A stretch of DNA of 64,000 nucleotides from Burhinus oedicnemus (GCA_008921705.1 VFFE01009084.1:1381139-1445138), one strand, 5' to 3'; counted from the first letter of the stretch, positions 49,641-62,518 are shown. Numbers and translations are program-made. The notes: a model not told the origin generated them from the sequence alone.

Positions 49641-52600
49641 AGGGCAGAGGCAAGCAAGAAGCAGCTGAGAGGTAAAAGGGGAGACAAACACAAAAAGTAG
49701 AAGAATACATTAGAGCCGGTGACGTACAGAGGAAATACATCTGACTGCTGGAAAGGGGTGAGAAAGAAAACATGCTGGAGGTACATTTAAGGAAGAGTAA
49801 CACCTTTAGAGTGGGACCAGGTAAGGCAGAAAAGTAAGATTCCTGCAAGGTGTGATTTTGCCATCAAGCCCAGAGATTTTGGCAGGTTTCTGCTACCCTG
49901 AGAGGCTAAATGGCCTAGTAGTGAGCCGCAAGGCTCTGGGGTAGGAGCATCAGCTGCGATGCAGACTTGCTGCCATTTCACCCAGACACGCTGCCTGCCT
50001 TTTGTCCCTCCTGCCTCTCTAGAGATAAGGACTGCTTCTTAAAATGTGTTTGTGTATTGCTTAATACTGAACTCAAACTCAGCGTTAGTCTTACTTTAAT
50101 GAATATAGTAATATAAAGTGTGTTCTTTCATCTGATGGAGAGCGCCGGTATGACAATTGGGACCCTGTCTCAGAGGGAGCAATTTACTCGTATTATTACA
50201 ACAGCAATTTGTAGATTCATTTGTTTCTCTAATATTAATAAAGGCTTAGACAAAACATGGAAATACATCCTGATCAGGATCCAGACATATTTTAGAAAGG
50301 AAAAAAAGAATACATAAAGTAAAAAAGCCCAAGAATTGAAATCCAAACTGACGACTTGTTTTTGTTTTTTTCATGTTTTGTACTCATTTTCCATTTAAAG
50401 ATATATTTTTTAAAATGAGATTCATAACATGATTAAACATTTCCAGAGGGATATATGAGAAAGTTGTAAGAAGTCATGTGACAAGGGTCCTTTAAGCAAC
50501 AGGAGATTATTAGCACATCATGTCATTGACAAATATGAACTGAAGTCACAAGTAAATTACTTACTATTTTGTATTTGTTTTAACTGTGAATTGGTTTTCT
50601 TTCTCAAATTTATAATGGTGTTAAAATGTTGCAAGACAGTCTCTTAAGAACCTGGGTTTTGCACCAGTGTGGATTTTCACTAATAACGTTTTCCATCCAC
50701 CTCCTAACTAGCTTTTTGTGCTTGGGGCTGGCTTTGCTTCCATTTTGTGGCAACCTCCTGGTATGTAGCCCCTAACAAGTGAAAAAACAGCTTCATGATT
50801 TTTCTTTCATCTTCTGATTTTAGCCAAGAGCAGCAACCAGATCACCAGTGCGTCATCAGGTAGCACTATCCCTGTTCATTTTCCTCCTCTAGCTTTTTTT
50901 ATTTTTATTTTTTTTGACAGCTTTGTTATTGCAGCCAAGAATGACACGAATAGCACCATCATATCTGTATAAACGAATGCATAACTGAACACAGGTCTCC
51001 ACAAACCATCCGCACTTTATCTAAATACACATACATTCACATACATGCAGATATCTAATAACAAGCAAGCAATGAGGCCTTTGAAGGAGCAGGCCAGGGT
51101 GCATTTAAAAGAAGCCTTTGCCCTAACTCAAATCGCAGTTATGTTTTCAGGGTGTGTGACTCATCTAATGAGTTTTTTCTTCCCCGCCCCACAATAGGTA
51201 GAACAGTGATCAAGAAATAAATGACAGGATTTAACACGTGCTACAAGAGAGACATAATTAGAAGCTCTGAAGGCCTAAGAAAGGGAGCTTCCATTGTAAC
51301 ACTCAGCTTGCACTTGCAGGCATTTTTTTATGCTCTTGTTAAAATAAAAACCAGCATAAAAACAGGACAGGAACTCCTGATCACAGGTTCTGCTTCAGTT
51401 TCATTGCCATTGATGTGACAATAGTTTAAAATATTTTCTCAGTCCCCAAATTCTTCAAATAAATGGCATGAATAGATTGTTTTACACAGACACCAAGAAA
51501 AGACTAAAAATTCCATAAAATGCACATTCCACCCAGAACACGGAAAAAAGTGGCCTGGTAAGGGAGATAGCAGGAAAGATTTTGAAGCATCATTAATGTG
51601 TAGGATGTAAGTCTCTGCAGTGACTTCAAATACAAGTACATGCTTGAGGTTCAGACCCTGCCCTATTACCAATAAAAAATGGATATAAGGCACCAGCTGA
51701 AGTTCTCCCCCTAACTGGAGCTTAAAAGCTGATTGCATATCCACACCTGGGAAGGATCAATCCTCTCTTCACAGGGTGTGAACTTTTACCACTGCTAAGC
51801 ACCCACTTAGAAAAAAAAAGAAGAGTAAGCTGTTCCTAAGGTGAAGGATGAAAGAAGAAAATATACAGTGTTATGGGAAAAAAAAAAGAAAAAGAGGCAT
51901 CTAGGAGAGACCAAATGAGGTAAATCAAAGCCAATGAGATAAGCAGGCATGGCACGGGAGGCAGATGTTACAATGGGGAAGGGGTGAAGACAAGTTAGGA
52001 GAGAAAAGGATGTAGTGGAGAGAGGGCTGAGCAAAAGTAAGATAACCGGAGAGCAGATGAAAGCTACAAAGGAGGTCACAGATAACAGGTAGGAAGACCC
52101 AGAGCTGATTCCTGGAAAGATTAAACTCATTCTCAATTGAATTCCCTTTATGGGCCAGATGATGGGGCTGGTCACTCAGATGTCTGGGCAATAGGGCTAA
52201 GAAACCCTAATGTTTGCTCCCTGAGAAAGTGGTCAGATTTCAGCAGAGACAGAAGTTCCCTCACAGCACACCTTTTCCCATCCCTTCTCTCACATATTTA
52301 CCTTAGGAGCACAATTTGGTGGGGGCTTTGTCTGTCTCAGGCTTTTGCTACAGCTGGGAGTTTTAAGCTGCTCAAATATGTCTGCATTTCAGATGCTTGC
52401 TTTGGTCTGGGTAATTTGGAAATTTTATAAGGGGTCAATGTTGCACATTGACATTTTAATCAGAGGGTAGATTATAAAGGAGCACTGCTTTTGCAAGTGC
52501 TCCTTAATTTAAATAACCCAACTTCCTCTGGGACTCTAAATTAAGAAACCTAGTTTTTCTCACTGTTTTTTTCATTTCTGGATTCTTTTTCCCCTCTTCA

Positions 52601-55600
52601 TTTTACCAAAATCTGTCCCATTGCCCTCAAACTAATATAGTAATATAAAATGAAATGTTCCTTTTTTTTAAAAAGGCAGAGATATGAGAAGGTAAAAAAA
52701 TAAGTTCAGTAAATATTCCAGAACAACAGAAAAAATAATTAAGGAACAGGGTGAGGCAAGTACAATCTTTTTTCCTTCTGGTGTGTGGTTTATACACATC
52801 CTATTTTTGCTCATTTCCAAAGTGGTCTTTGTAACCTCATAATAGAGACTTCTTATTTTGTCTGTGTTAACTTTTCATTCTCCTCTTTAGTAAGTCAACC
52901 TAGTTTCCAGTCTCTGTACAAATCCTTCTTGGGCTTGAGTCAGCAAGGAGGTTGTGATTCAGCCAGTGGGTCTCTCGTTACCCTTCCTCACCTTCCTCAC
53001 ACAGGGATGGTTTGCAGCTGTGCTCTTCGTACTGTTTCTGCAAGCAACAGCCAACTCGCCTCAGCTCCTTTTCCCCAGATTTGCTTCCTGAGGGACCTCA
53101 GCGAGCCTGCCTCCAACGCGGCTGAATGCAGCTTTCTGCCCACCCATGGTCTCTGTTTTGCTGCTTTTTCTCCTTCTTATCCCAAGAGTCAGGAGCTCCA
53201 TCCTTTCCCTTCCCCCTGGAGCTCACAGCCTGCTCTGTCCTGCTGGCTAGGATTTAATCCAAAAACAGGGTCCCCTCTTCTCCTTTCTGCATCTTCAAAA
53301 AAAAAATCACCAACTCTTCTCAGTCGTCTCCGTCTAATTATTCGCCCCATTGTATTCCTGGATGGTTGCGTAGTTAAAATCCTACTTCCTCACTACCACT
53401 GATCCCTTCATTTGGGGTGATCCTGCAGAAACTAATCATCCTGGTCTGGGGATTGCTGGGGAAGCCCTGACATGGTATTGCCCTTGTTGACTTCTCATTT
53501 CATTGATCATGATTCCACTAACATTTGACTGGCAGAACCAAGGGGATGTCAAACTGCATAATTCATCTGAGAAGAAAGAAAACGTCTCTGCCCCACAAAA
53601 AGAAGGTATAAAACGAATCACAGTTTTGATAACTGCAGGACTTTCAACCTTGTGCTTACATACTGGGACCTTTTGTCAGAACAGAAAGAATTAGAAGACA
53701 ACAGCAGTAAACCAATATAAACTGTTTGCATCATAGACTTGCTACTCTGCAAATCCTCATGAAAGACATTCCCCTTGGCTAAGTTAGAGGGCAATGGAAA
53801 TTCTCCATGTTTTAATATCAGCCCTTTCTGTTCCTAATCAGGCTGTCATTGCCTGGTCTCTCTACCTCTTGTATCCCAAGTTTCCTTATTTTTTGATGAC
53901 CAGAAAATTTTGTTCAGAGTTCATTATCAAAGCAAATTCTCCTAAAAATAGTGTTCTGGACATGCAAACACAGAAAAGATACCAGTAATAATTTGCATTC
54001 CCATTTCTCCTTATTAAGAAGACTGACCAGGAAAAGAAAGCAAGCTTTCACTGTGGTTCTGCAAACATACAAAAGCATCCATCATCTCATGAGAACACCC
54101 ACCTCATTTAGATACCTAAACTTGAAGTGATCAATTACAAAAAAGGGGCTGTATCTGCACATGAATGCAGAAGATTGAATGGAAGACAGGCAGGTGCATG
54201 TTGGGACGGTGGGCTAAGACCATTTTGGAGAAGTTTGGTTTATTAACATTTACCTAAGCCTTCCAGGTTTTGTAATAGCCACATGGGGTTATACCACCTT
54301 ACTGAGGTACCCTTAACGGTGAATGAGTGGCACGGCATCACATTTGGTAGAAGATGGGGAAGACAGGAAATGGGAAAGGTAGGAATAGTTTTGTCAAGAT
54401 ACAAACTCCACCTTACTTTCAAACGATAAAGGACCACCAGAGTGTTCCTGCAAAGGCAAGTAAAATCCCTGTCTGTTCTCCAAAGCCCTCTGAAGCCCCT
54501 CTTCTGGTGTTCCAGGGCTTCTGTAGCTTGGTTAGACACCCCTGCACACTTTTCTGTCATCTGCTGTTTTCAGTTTGCCATCTCCCTGCTCTCAGGCAGC
54601 ACAACCCTGAAAAAAAAGAAAGCAGTGGCCCATAAGAACTGGTTTTCTCCATGAAAAGCTGGCAAAACCATTACTGGACTGGAGAGCACTTTGTCCTCTT
54701 CAAACCTCCAAGTAGAAGTTCATTCCTTATAATTTCAAAAGTATCGCTCTTCATCTGTGAATTATTATGGCTTTATATGTCTGTACAGGGGCTCAGACCA
54801 AAAGCAAAGCTGTCATGGTCAAGTGCAGCCTGAGTCAGGACTCCTAGCTGTCCAATGGATTTTCTGTATCATGCAATAACTCTGTGTCTCCAACTGTAAA
54901 TTATACATAATAGTGACAATCTGTGTTGCTTGCGGGGCCTGTCCACAACCTAGAAGTGTCCAGAACATGGATAAAGCCAGTCCCTCTGTGCGAGGCCAAG
55001 AACAGGGACATCAATCTGGCTTACAAGGCACATGTCCGAGGTACAAATGAAATCAGCAAAAAAGAAGCTTCACTGGTCATAAAGAGATAAAAGCATTTCC
55101 TTCTGTTTGTACAGAGTTTTCAGGTATGCAGCTGTAAAGTGCTTGGTAAGAAAAATCCTTCCTGATTTACATCTCCTGAAATAGATTTAATTAGTTGTGG
55201 AGTATCATAAAATGCCTAGGAAGTAGCCACTTGCCGATGTATTCACCTGGGAGCAATTTGAGGAGCAGTTCTTCAGCCCTGCAGACACGCGAGATGAAAG
55301 AATAGACAGCTCATTAGCCAACAATGAAATTAAAAATAAGAATACAGTGAGTGGAAAAAGTAATTATCACCTCCATTAAATTTTATCCCATTCACCATCA
55401 AGTGTGGCTGGACAAAAGGACAAGAATTGGTGTCCCAACACTTCCCTGGTGAGCTGCTGCATCCAGGACAAGAGGAGATGAAAGGCAGCCCTCTGCACTG
55501 AGGGCTAGGTGGGACTTTGGCATATCAAATCCCTCGCTTCCAGGATCACAAGACGTTCACAGGGAGCTGGAGAAATAAAGCTAGCATTGATGAATAATTC

Positions 55601-57030
55601 AGAGACAGGACCTGAATTTGGAGTCGCTACTCAGACCTGAAATGAATAGCTGTTTTGCCCACAGAAGAGCTGTGGGATTTCTAAATAAAGCCGTATTTTT
55701 CATAACATGTACAAAGCAGCCAACAACAGTCCTTTTTTACTCTCCACGGGTAACACTCTTACAGGGCTGACACTTGCTTCTGCTGACTCTTAGTGACTGT
55801 GTGACAGCGAGTGGCCACAAAATCTGCCTGATCCCCACCAGGTCTCTGTGGCAAGGTCTTTCTGAACCTCCTCTCAGCTCCAGGGAGTGACTCCTGTGCC
55901 TGCCTGCACCTCAGGGACTTCTCTCCCCGCGGCATGGCACAGTGATCCTCACCTACTGAGGTAACTTATTCAGGCTTATTAGGGCTACAGCTACCTTAAA
56001 CAGAAAGATCATCAAAATACTTTACTAAATTATCAAGAAAGTGCACCAGTAATTTCCTAGCTTATTCTCTTCACTGTATCCAGTGCTATTAGTAGATCAT
56101 CATCCTCCAAGAACGGTCCGTCAAGTGAGAATCTCCAAACTATGAGGATAAAGTTTATTTTGAATAATATTCATGCCTATGATTAAAGATGTATGTTTCT
56201 TACTTCCATTTTTCAGGACTGCTCTGCAGAATAGGTCATATTTAATGTCCACCATATGGGCAACAGCCCACCAGATGAAACACTACTTGGGATAATTCCA
56301 TGGGTATTCAGAAGAACACAAAATTCATTAATTTTCCTTCTGGTTCTCAAAACATGCTTAGAACCTTTTACAGAAAGGGAGTTTTTATGAGATACTAATT
56401 CTCTTTCTTTCCCCAAATACCATAAGAATAGTTTTCTTGATGTATTTTGCTATTTCTGATTCTTGTCCTGATCAGAAATGCAAAATTCAAAGGATGAGCA
56501 AACGTGAAAGGTTAGCAAAACATATTTGCACCTCAAAAATATTACATTTGTGGGTTTGGAGAAATCTAAATGTCATTTCATACAAACTGATTTTCCCACA
56601 GCTCTCCTTAATTCTTAGAGAATATGGTAACAAGGATACAGCCAAGAGATAAAACCAGGATTAATGAGACATAAGTAAGGCACTTAATAGTTGAATCTGT
56701 GGGATGGTACACACAGGAAAATGATTAAATGGTCATGATGCATCATTTGAGGGTGAACTTCACCAAAAAAAAATATGTATCACAGGAAATATATTTGCAT
56801 TATAAGAGGAGAGAACTGAATAACCCAGCAGGGCATTTCCGTTTCTAATTATTTGCTATTGTGATTCAGTGACTGGATCCTGGGTTTTGTGAAAATGCTT
56901 CTGTACGCTGCACGACAGAGATCAAAAGTCATCCATTTTTATGCTAATGTAGAGGAGTATAATCTCAACAGAAGATCTTCCTGCAAGAGATCCTTATAGA
57001 AATACGGCATCCAATTAAAAGCGGCCCAAT
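49641..57030. other. Non-coding DNA, no gene seen
   Basis: Single-copy sequence without recognised transposons. The longest open frame in the window, 205 codons at 52785-53402 (plus), is serine- and leucine-rich, runs through CT-rich DNA and has no motif, so it is probably accidental. A strongly purine-rich stretch covers about 51800-52110. The part from 50090 to 50330 is complex and repeat-free, unlike its simple-sequence neighbours. Confidence 0.65.
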
Positions 57031-57117
57031 AGAATCATAGAATCATAGAATGGTTTAGGTTGGAGGGGACCTTAAAGAACATCTAGTTCCACCCCCCCGC
57101 CATGGGGAGGGAAATGC
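57031..57117 (-). mobile_element. Avian CR1 LINE, 5'-truncated 3' end
   Basis: AGAATCATAGAATCATAGAA is followed by TGGTTTAGGTTGG, GGGACCTTAAAGAACATC, TAGTTCCACCCCCCCGCCATG and GGGAGGG. This is the reverse complement of the avian CR1 3' end, including its terminal (ATTCTATG)n repeat, so the element reads on the minus strand. Only about 87 bases remain, as is usual, because CR1 insertions are mostly heavily 5' truncated. It is the only fairly young transposon copy seen in the window and is the main evidence for a bird. Confidence 0.92.
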
Positions 57118-57148
57118 CTCTATTGACATAAAGCTCTACAGCAGCATG

Positions 57149-59170
57149 CACATTTGCTGCGTCCTAGACTATCTTAATCAATTATTTTTAGTTAATTCAT
57201 TGCTTGGGTGACAAATCTCTTAGTTTTGTTTGCTGATAAACACAATCTGTATTTTCACATCACCTCTCAAACAGAATCCTGGACCAGGAGTGCAGAGCTA
57301 GAAACTACCCCACGCTAAAGAATACATGAAAGAGGCTAAATTATTTTGAACTACTATTATCAGCTAATGTAGTTTAAAATACCAAAAGACCTCAAATGTT
57401 CCTTTTGCAAAATAAGGGCTATTTGTCCCATTTGTCCTAACATTTTACTTGGATAATAACTTTTTCTTTCAATGCTGTGATTTCTTTTTTCTTTAATGAC
57501 AATGCTGAAGATTGTCTTTTCCCATTGTTTGTCACACTGAATCACCACTCATAGTTTTGAAATCCTTTCTCTTGAAGGAAAGACATTTTATTCACACTGG
57601 TAACACTCTGATATGATAGTCTTAGCTGATGGTAAGCATAACGGAGAATGATCAAGATGCCATTATTTGTACTTTCAAAACATGGAGCAAGGAGCCTTGC
57701 TAAGGATACAAATACAGTGCAAGACAAACAGAGCCTCTCAGATATCCTGTATGAAACATGTCTGAGTCTGAAAAGGATACTCTGAGGAGTGTCACAGCCG
57801 TTAAGTGGCCCTATGCCATGTATTTATCAGGTTATTACTCTGAGACACCACGCTCCTCAGCCACCACCTGGGTCAAGGACATTACCTGGGCACCACTGGT
57901 GCCCCTAAAGGCCCCATGGTATTTCTGAACCCATCATCATGCACTCTCTGTCCTGACTCACTTCCAAATTGGGTTATTAAACTATGACCTAAAACATCAG
58001 CTGGATTATATATTTATCCCTTCCCTCAATAGACTGGTACAGCATGTGACCACGCACTATTAAACAGCTGTTGGCTTTTGAGCAAAGCTGGCCATCGTTC
58101 AGCCATGGGTAAAATAATTATGTATAGCACTTCATTGTGTCTAGCCATCCCGAGACAGCTGCTCAAGTGGTAAAGAAACAGATTTCAGGGAATTTGCCCC
58201 CGGCCCCATTTTTGAGGTGTTGCGTGACCAGAACTCTCCAGCACAAAGGGCTGAGTAATAAGACCTCTTTTTAACTAGCAGATGGGTGTGTGCAGTAAGG
58301 CCCATGGTGAACTTCAAGCTGAGCTGGGGAATTTGGTGCAGTTTTATAATGCTGCTTTTTTTAATGAGGTATAGCCATCTCTTTAGAGCCACTCTAGGTA
58401 ATCCTAATAGCTACTTAATGATTGTCTTTATTTTATTGTTTAGGCTTGAAGTATAATAATGCTACTGTGCTACACGTGTTCTATAAATAAATCTTTTTCT
58501 ATTTACTGTTGTCTGATTACCTCTTGGACATTATGTACTTTTTCTTCAAACTCGATCTCATTTGTAAACTGTGGTTGAGAGCAATTTATGAAACACTATT
58601 TGAACCAAGAAGTATTTTTAATGAGTATATTTTGCAAAGGGCACCAGCACCACGAATAACACTAATTAATAGCTTTATTTGATCCAAGGAGGAGGAAAAA
58701 GCAAATAGAAACTCAGACATTGATTTTTCTAATAGGCTGCCTATTGTAGGAAAGTAACCCTATGTGTTCTCCACGGTGTTCAGTTTTCTTTTCTTACTTT
58801 GTGTAGTATATGCAAGTACAACGTCTGAACAGAAATAAGAATGGGAAAATCCTTTTTCTGAGAGTATACAATAAGTGACATGTTTCTCTTGACACTTGAT
58901 CAGAAGTCACCTTTGTTTTAATACCACTGAAAATGCCTCGATTGGAGAGGCATGTTTTCATCACTTACCTATTTGTTCAATATGTACAAACTGATAAATT
59001 GAAATAATTAGACTGGCCGGTATAATAATTCTTGAAGAAGAAAACAAGGAAATAAGTGTTTAATTCTTTAAAGCTTCCCCAGTTGTGTTTCTTTATTTCC
59101 TGTACTTGTCAAAAGGCTAAAATTTTCTTTCTCTCCCTGCCCCTTCAAGACCCTTACTCAATGACTTAGT
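57149..59170. repeat. Duplicated segment, short form (left contig end)
   Basis: These 2022 bases up to the gap recur after it. Part A, 57149-57668, equals 59191-59710 (offset 2042). Part B, 57664-59170, equals 61012-62518 (offset 3348). I saw no indels inside either part and only about six base differences: 57275, 57314, 57354, 57702, 57937 and 57938. A and B abut here, overlapping by TATTT, but are 1301 bases apart in the other copy. The content is non-coding. A small hairpin (ATGCCTC/GAGGCAT arms, 7-base loop) is at 58933-58953. Confidence 0.97.
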
Positions 59171-59190
59171 NNNNNNNNNNNNNNNNNNNN
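59171..59190. other. Assembly gap, 20 N
   Basis: Twenty Ns placed exactly between the end of one copy of the duplicated segment and the start of the other. The contigs on its two sides overlap in sequence, so the gap probably has no real counterpart in the genome. Confidence 0.98.
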
Positions 59191-59710
59191 CACATTTGCT
59201 GCGTCCTAGACTATCTTAATCAATTATTTTTAGTTAATTCATTGCTTGGGTGACAAATCTCTTAGTTTTGTTTGCTGATAAACACAATCTGTATTTTCAC
59301 ATCACCTCTCAAACAGGATCCTGGACCAGGAGTGCAGAGCTAGAAACTACCCCACACTAAAGAATACATGAAAGAGGCTAAATTATTTTGAACTATTATT
59401 ATCAGCTAATGTAGTTTAAAATACCAAAAGACCTCAAATGTTCCTTTTGCAAAATAAGGGCTATTTGTCCCATTTGTCCTAACATTTTACTTGGATAATA
59501 ACTTTTTCTTTCAATGCTGTGATTTCTTTTTTCTTTAATGACAATGCTGAAGATTGTCTTTTCCCATTGTTTGTCACACTGAATCACCACTCATAGTTTT
59601 GAAATCCTTTCTCTTGAAGGAAAGACATTTTATTCACACTGGTAACACTCTGATATGATAGTCTTAGCTGATGGTAAGCATAACGGAGAATGATCAAGAT
59701 GCCATTATTT
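59191..59710. repeat. Duplicated segment part A (right contig start)
   Basis: Copy of 57149-57668 with three substitutions in 520 bases (59317 G, 59356 A, 59396 T) and no indel. It begins at the first base after the gap and lacks the upstream CR1 that precedes the other copy, as expected if the contig simply starts here. Confidence 0.97.
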
Positions 59711-61011
59711 TTCAAAGATATTTCTGAGAACAAATGAGTCTAGGTTTTAGATTTGCACTAAACTTGCTTTAATATAACGTATTTCATAGTTCCATTTTAA
59801 AAAATCATTTATGAGAAATACAGTCTCTTTGTGTATTACAAGGTACTACGGTTTCACGGCAATCCTGAAAGGTGACTTTTCATTACTTTCTGGGTGTGTG
59901 GTTCTTACTCTATGAATAGGTTTTGCTGGATTCTGAAAGATTCATTCGTTGAAGGTTAATTTATTTTTTCTTTTGACAGAAAAAAGAGCAACTTCAAGCA
60001 GCACTTGGAGAGCCTACTTTTGCCCTCCTCCTCTGTCAGGCCAACAACTTCACCCTATGAGATAGCATGACTCACCAGCTGGTAGTGGGGCAGCTCATTG
60101 CACCTTGTAAATGAAATAAGTATACAGCTTCTAGCAAGCTAGTTTCCCTCCTCAAAGCCGGAACTTTCTGGGACAGAAGGACGTGAGTATGATCCAAACC
60201 ACTCGGCTTTGGGAAGGAAATTTGAGACAGGATGGGTAGCAGTAAAAGAGAAGACACGGAAGGAAGTCAGGTTTTTCCTTCCTTTAGGCTCTACTGACAT
60301 AGTAGTAAAGTTTTCTCAGAAGTAGTATCCATCACATTGTTAAACGTGTTCGAAACCTGGCTGGCCTTCCTCTGCTTTGCTTTGATGACGAAGTGCAGCA
60401 CCAGGAGAAGGGAAGGAGGAGGACAGCAGCATTTGGCACCTGCTGCCGTAAGCTGTTCAAGCTCTTGGGGAGAGAGGACAGTAGCTCTATCTGTACCTGA
60501 TTTGCGCTACTACTTTTAAGACTAGGATTTGATATGTGAACGAATCCAGAACTGAATTTAGGAAAGGCAAAAAATGGTATTATCAGGGCAAACCAGTCCC
60601 CCAAAGAGGTAGCTGCAGTCCTAAGCCCCACGTCGTTGGGCTGTGGGGCGTGCAAGCAGTCATCTCCACTACTGGCCCCTTGGCCAGGGCAGGGGGGCGG
60701 TATCCAGCCTTGCAGACGTGGCAGTCATGGGGCGGCAGACAGCCCTACTCATCCTCTCCATCCTCCCTCTGGGAGGAGGCACAGCTAGGGGAGAGGCTCA
60801 GCCCCTGTCCCCTCTGGGGTCCCACACAGAGACAAGCCTGCAGGAAGACCATAGATGTGACTTGCTCACATCCCTCCCACAACTGTGGTCACTGCAGATG
60901 TCTCCGTCACCTGGAAAGACCAACCAGGAAATATGTGATAAACCTGGTTACCTTAATCCCTCGTGCCGTGCCTGAGGCAGGACCAAGCACTGACCTGATT
61001 TGGGGAACACA
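59711..61011. other. 1301-bp segment absent from the other copy
   Basis: This sequence separates parts A and B in the right-hand copy and is missing from the left-hand copy. Both edges carry TATTT (59706-59710 and 61012-61016), of which the short form keeps one. The segment does not start with TG and end with CA, has no terminal repeats, no poly-A tail and no CR1 3' end, so it does not look like a transposon. A deletion in the short haplotype through 5-base microhomology fits best. It holds open frames of 171 codons (60536-61051, plus) and 110 codons (60643-60975, plus) in a GC-rich part, neither recognised. Confidence 0.85.
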
Positions 61012-62518
61012 TATTTGTACTTTCAAAACATGGAGCAAGGAGCCTTGCTGAGGATACAAATACAGTGCAAGACAAACAGAGCCTCTCAGATATCCTGTAT
61101 GAAACATGTCTGAGTCTGAAAAGGATACTCTGAGGAGTGTCACAGCCGTTAAGTGGCCCTATGCCATGTATTTATCAGGTTATTACTCTGAGACACCACG
61201 CTCCTCAGCCACCACCTGGGTCAAGGACATTACCTGGGCACCACTGGTGCCCCTAAAGGCCCCATGGTATTTCTGAACCCATCACGATGCACTCTCTGTC
61301 CTGACTCACTTCCAAATTGGGTTATTAAACTATGACCTAAAACATCAGCTGGATTATATATTTATCCCTTCCCTCAATAGACTGGTACAGCATGTGACCA
61401 CGCACTATTAAACAGCTGTTGGCTTTTGAGCAAAGCTGGCCATCGTTCAGCCATGGGTAAAATAATTATGTATAGCACTTCATTGTGTCTAGCCATCCCG
61501 AGACAGCTGCTCAAGTGGTAAAGAAACAGATTTCAGGGAATTTGCCCCCGGCCCCATTTTTGAGGTGTTGCGTGACCAGAACTCTCCAGCACAAAGGGCT
61601 GAGTAATAAGACCTCTTTTTAACTAGCAGATGGGTGTGTGCAGTAAGGCCCATGGTGAACTTCAAGCTGAGCTGGGGAATTTGGTGCAGTTTTATAATGC
61701 TGCTTTTTTTAATGAGGTATAGCCATCTCTTTAGAGCCACTCTAGGTAATCCTAATAGCTACTTAATGATTGTCTTTATTTTATTGTTTAGGCTTGAAGT
61801 ATAATAATGCTACTGTGCTACACGTGTTCTATAAATAAATCTTTTTCTATTTACTGTTGTCTGATTACCTCTTGGACATTATGTACTTTTTCTTCAAACT
61901 CGATCTCATTTGTAAACTGTGGTTGAGAGCAATTTATGAAACACTATTTGAACCAAGAAGTATTTTTAATGAGTATATTTTGCAAAGGGCACCAGCACCA
62001 CGAATAACACTAATTAATAGCTTTATTTGATCCAAGGAGGAGGAAAAAGCAAATAGAAACTCAGACATTGATTTTTCTAATAGGCTGCCTATTGTAGGAA
62101 AGTAACCCTATGTGTTCTCCACGGTGTTCAGTTTTCTTTTCTTACTTTGTGTAGTATATGCAAGTACAACGTCTGAACAGAAATAAGAATGGGAAAATCC
62201 TTTTTCTGAGAGTATACAATAAGTGACATGTTTCTCTTGACACTTGATCAGAAGTCACCTTTGTTTTAATACCACTGAAAATGCCTCGATTGGAGAGGCA
62301 TGTTTTCATCACTTACCTATTTGTTCAATATGTACAAACTGATAAATTGAAATAATTAGACTGGCCGGTATAATAATTCTTGAAGAAGAAAACAAGGAAA
62401 TAAGTGTTTAATTCTTTAAAGCTTCCCCAGTTGTGTTTCTTTATTTCCTGTACTTGTCAAAAGGCTAAAATTTTCTTTCTCTCCCTGCCCCTTCAAGACC
62501 CTTACTCAATGACTTAGT
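61012..62518. repeat. Duplicated segment part B (second copy)
   Basis: Copy of 57664-59170 with about three substitutions in 1507 bases (61050 G, 61285 C, 61286 G). It continues into unique sequence at 62519, whereas the first copy stops at the gap at the equivalent base. Non-coding; the matching 83-codon minus-strand frames at 58141-58392 and 61489-61740 are identical because the DNA is, not because they are genes. Confidence 0.97.

Noticed and set aside
52785..53402. 205-codon open frame, the longest in the window
   Set aside because: Serine/leucine-rich translation of CT-rich DNA with no domain, no splice context and no family resemblance. One frame of this length is plausible by chance in 64 kb.
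53418..53450. TGATCCTGCAGAAACTAATC resembling the GATCCTGCAAACA repeat arm
   Set aside because: Only one short block matches; the sequence after it does not follow the repeat.
58141..58392. 83-codon frame present twice with identical sequence (also 61489-61740)
   Set aside because: The identity reflects the duplicated or allelic DNA, not a gene family. The DNA around it is equally identical.
58933..58953. Hairpin considered as a microRNA precursor
   Set aside because: The stem is only 7 base pairs, far too short for a precursor.
59711..61011. Transposon or solo-LTR insertion with 5-bp target duplication
   Set aside because: No TG...CA ends, terminal repeats, poly-A tail or CR1 tail; the interior looks like unique DNA.
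60536..61051. 171-codon frame crossing the edge of the variable segment
   Set aside because: Its last 13 codons lie in the shared part B, so the frame depends on the presence/absence junction. No motif recognised; GC-rich local composition explains the lack of stops.
57149..62518. Genuine recent tandem segmental duplication
   Set aside because: Possible but less likely: both inner edges coincide with a 20-N gap, and the sequence beyond the gap behaves like an overlapping contig end.
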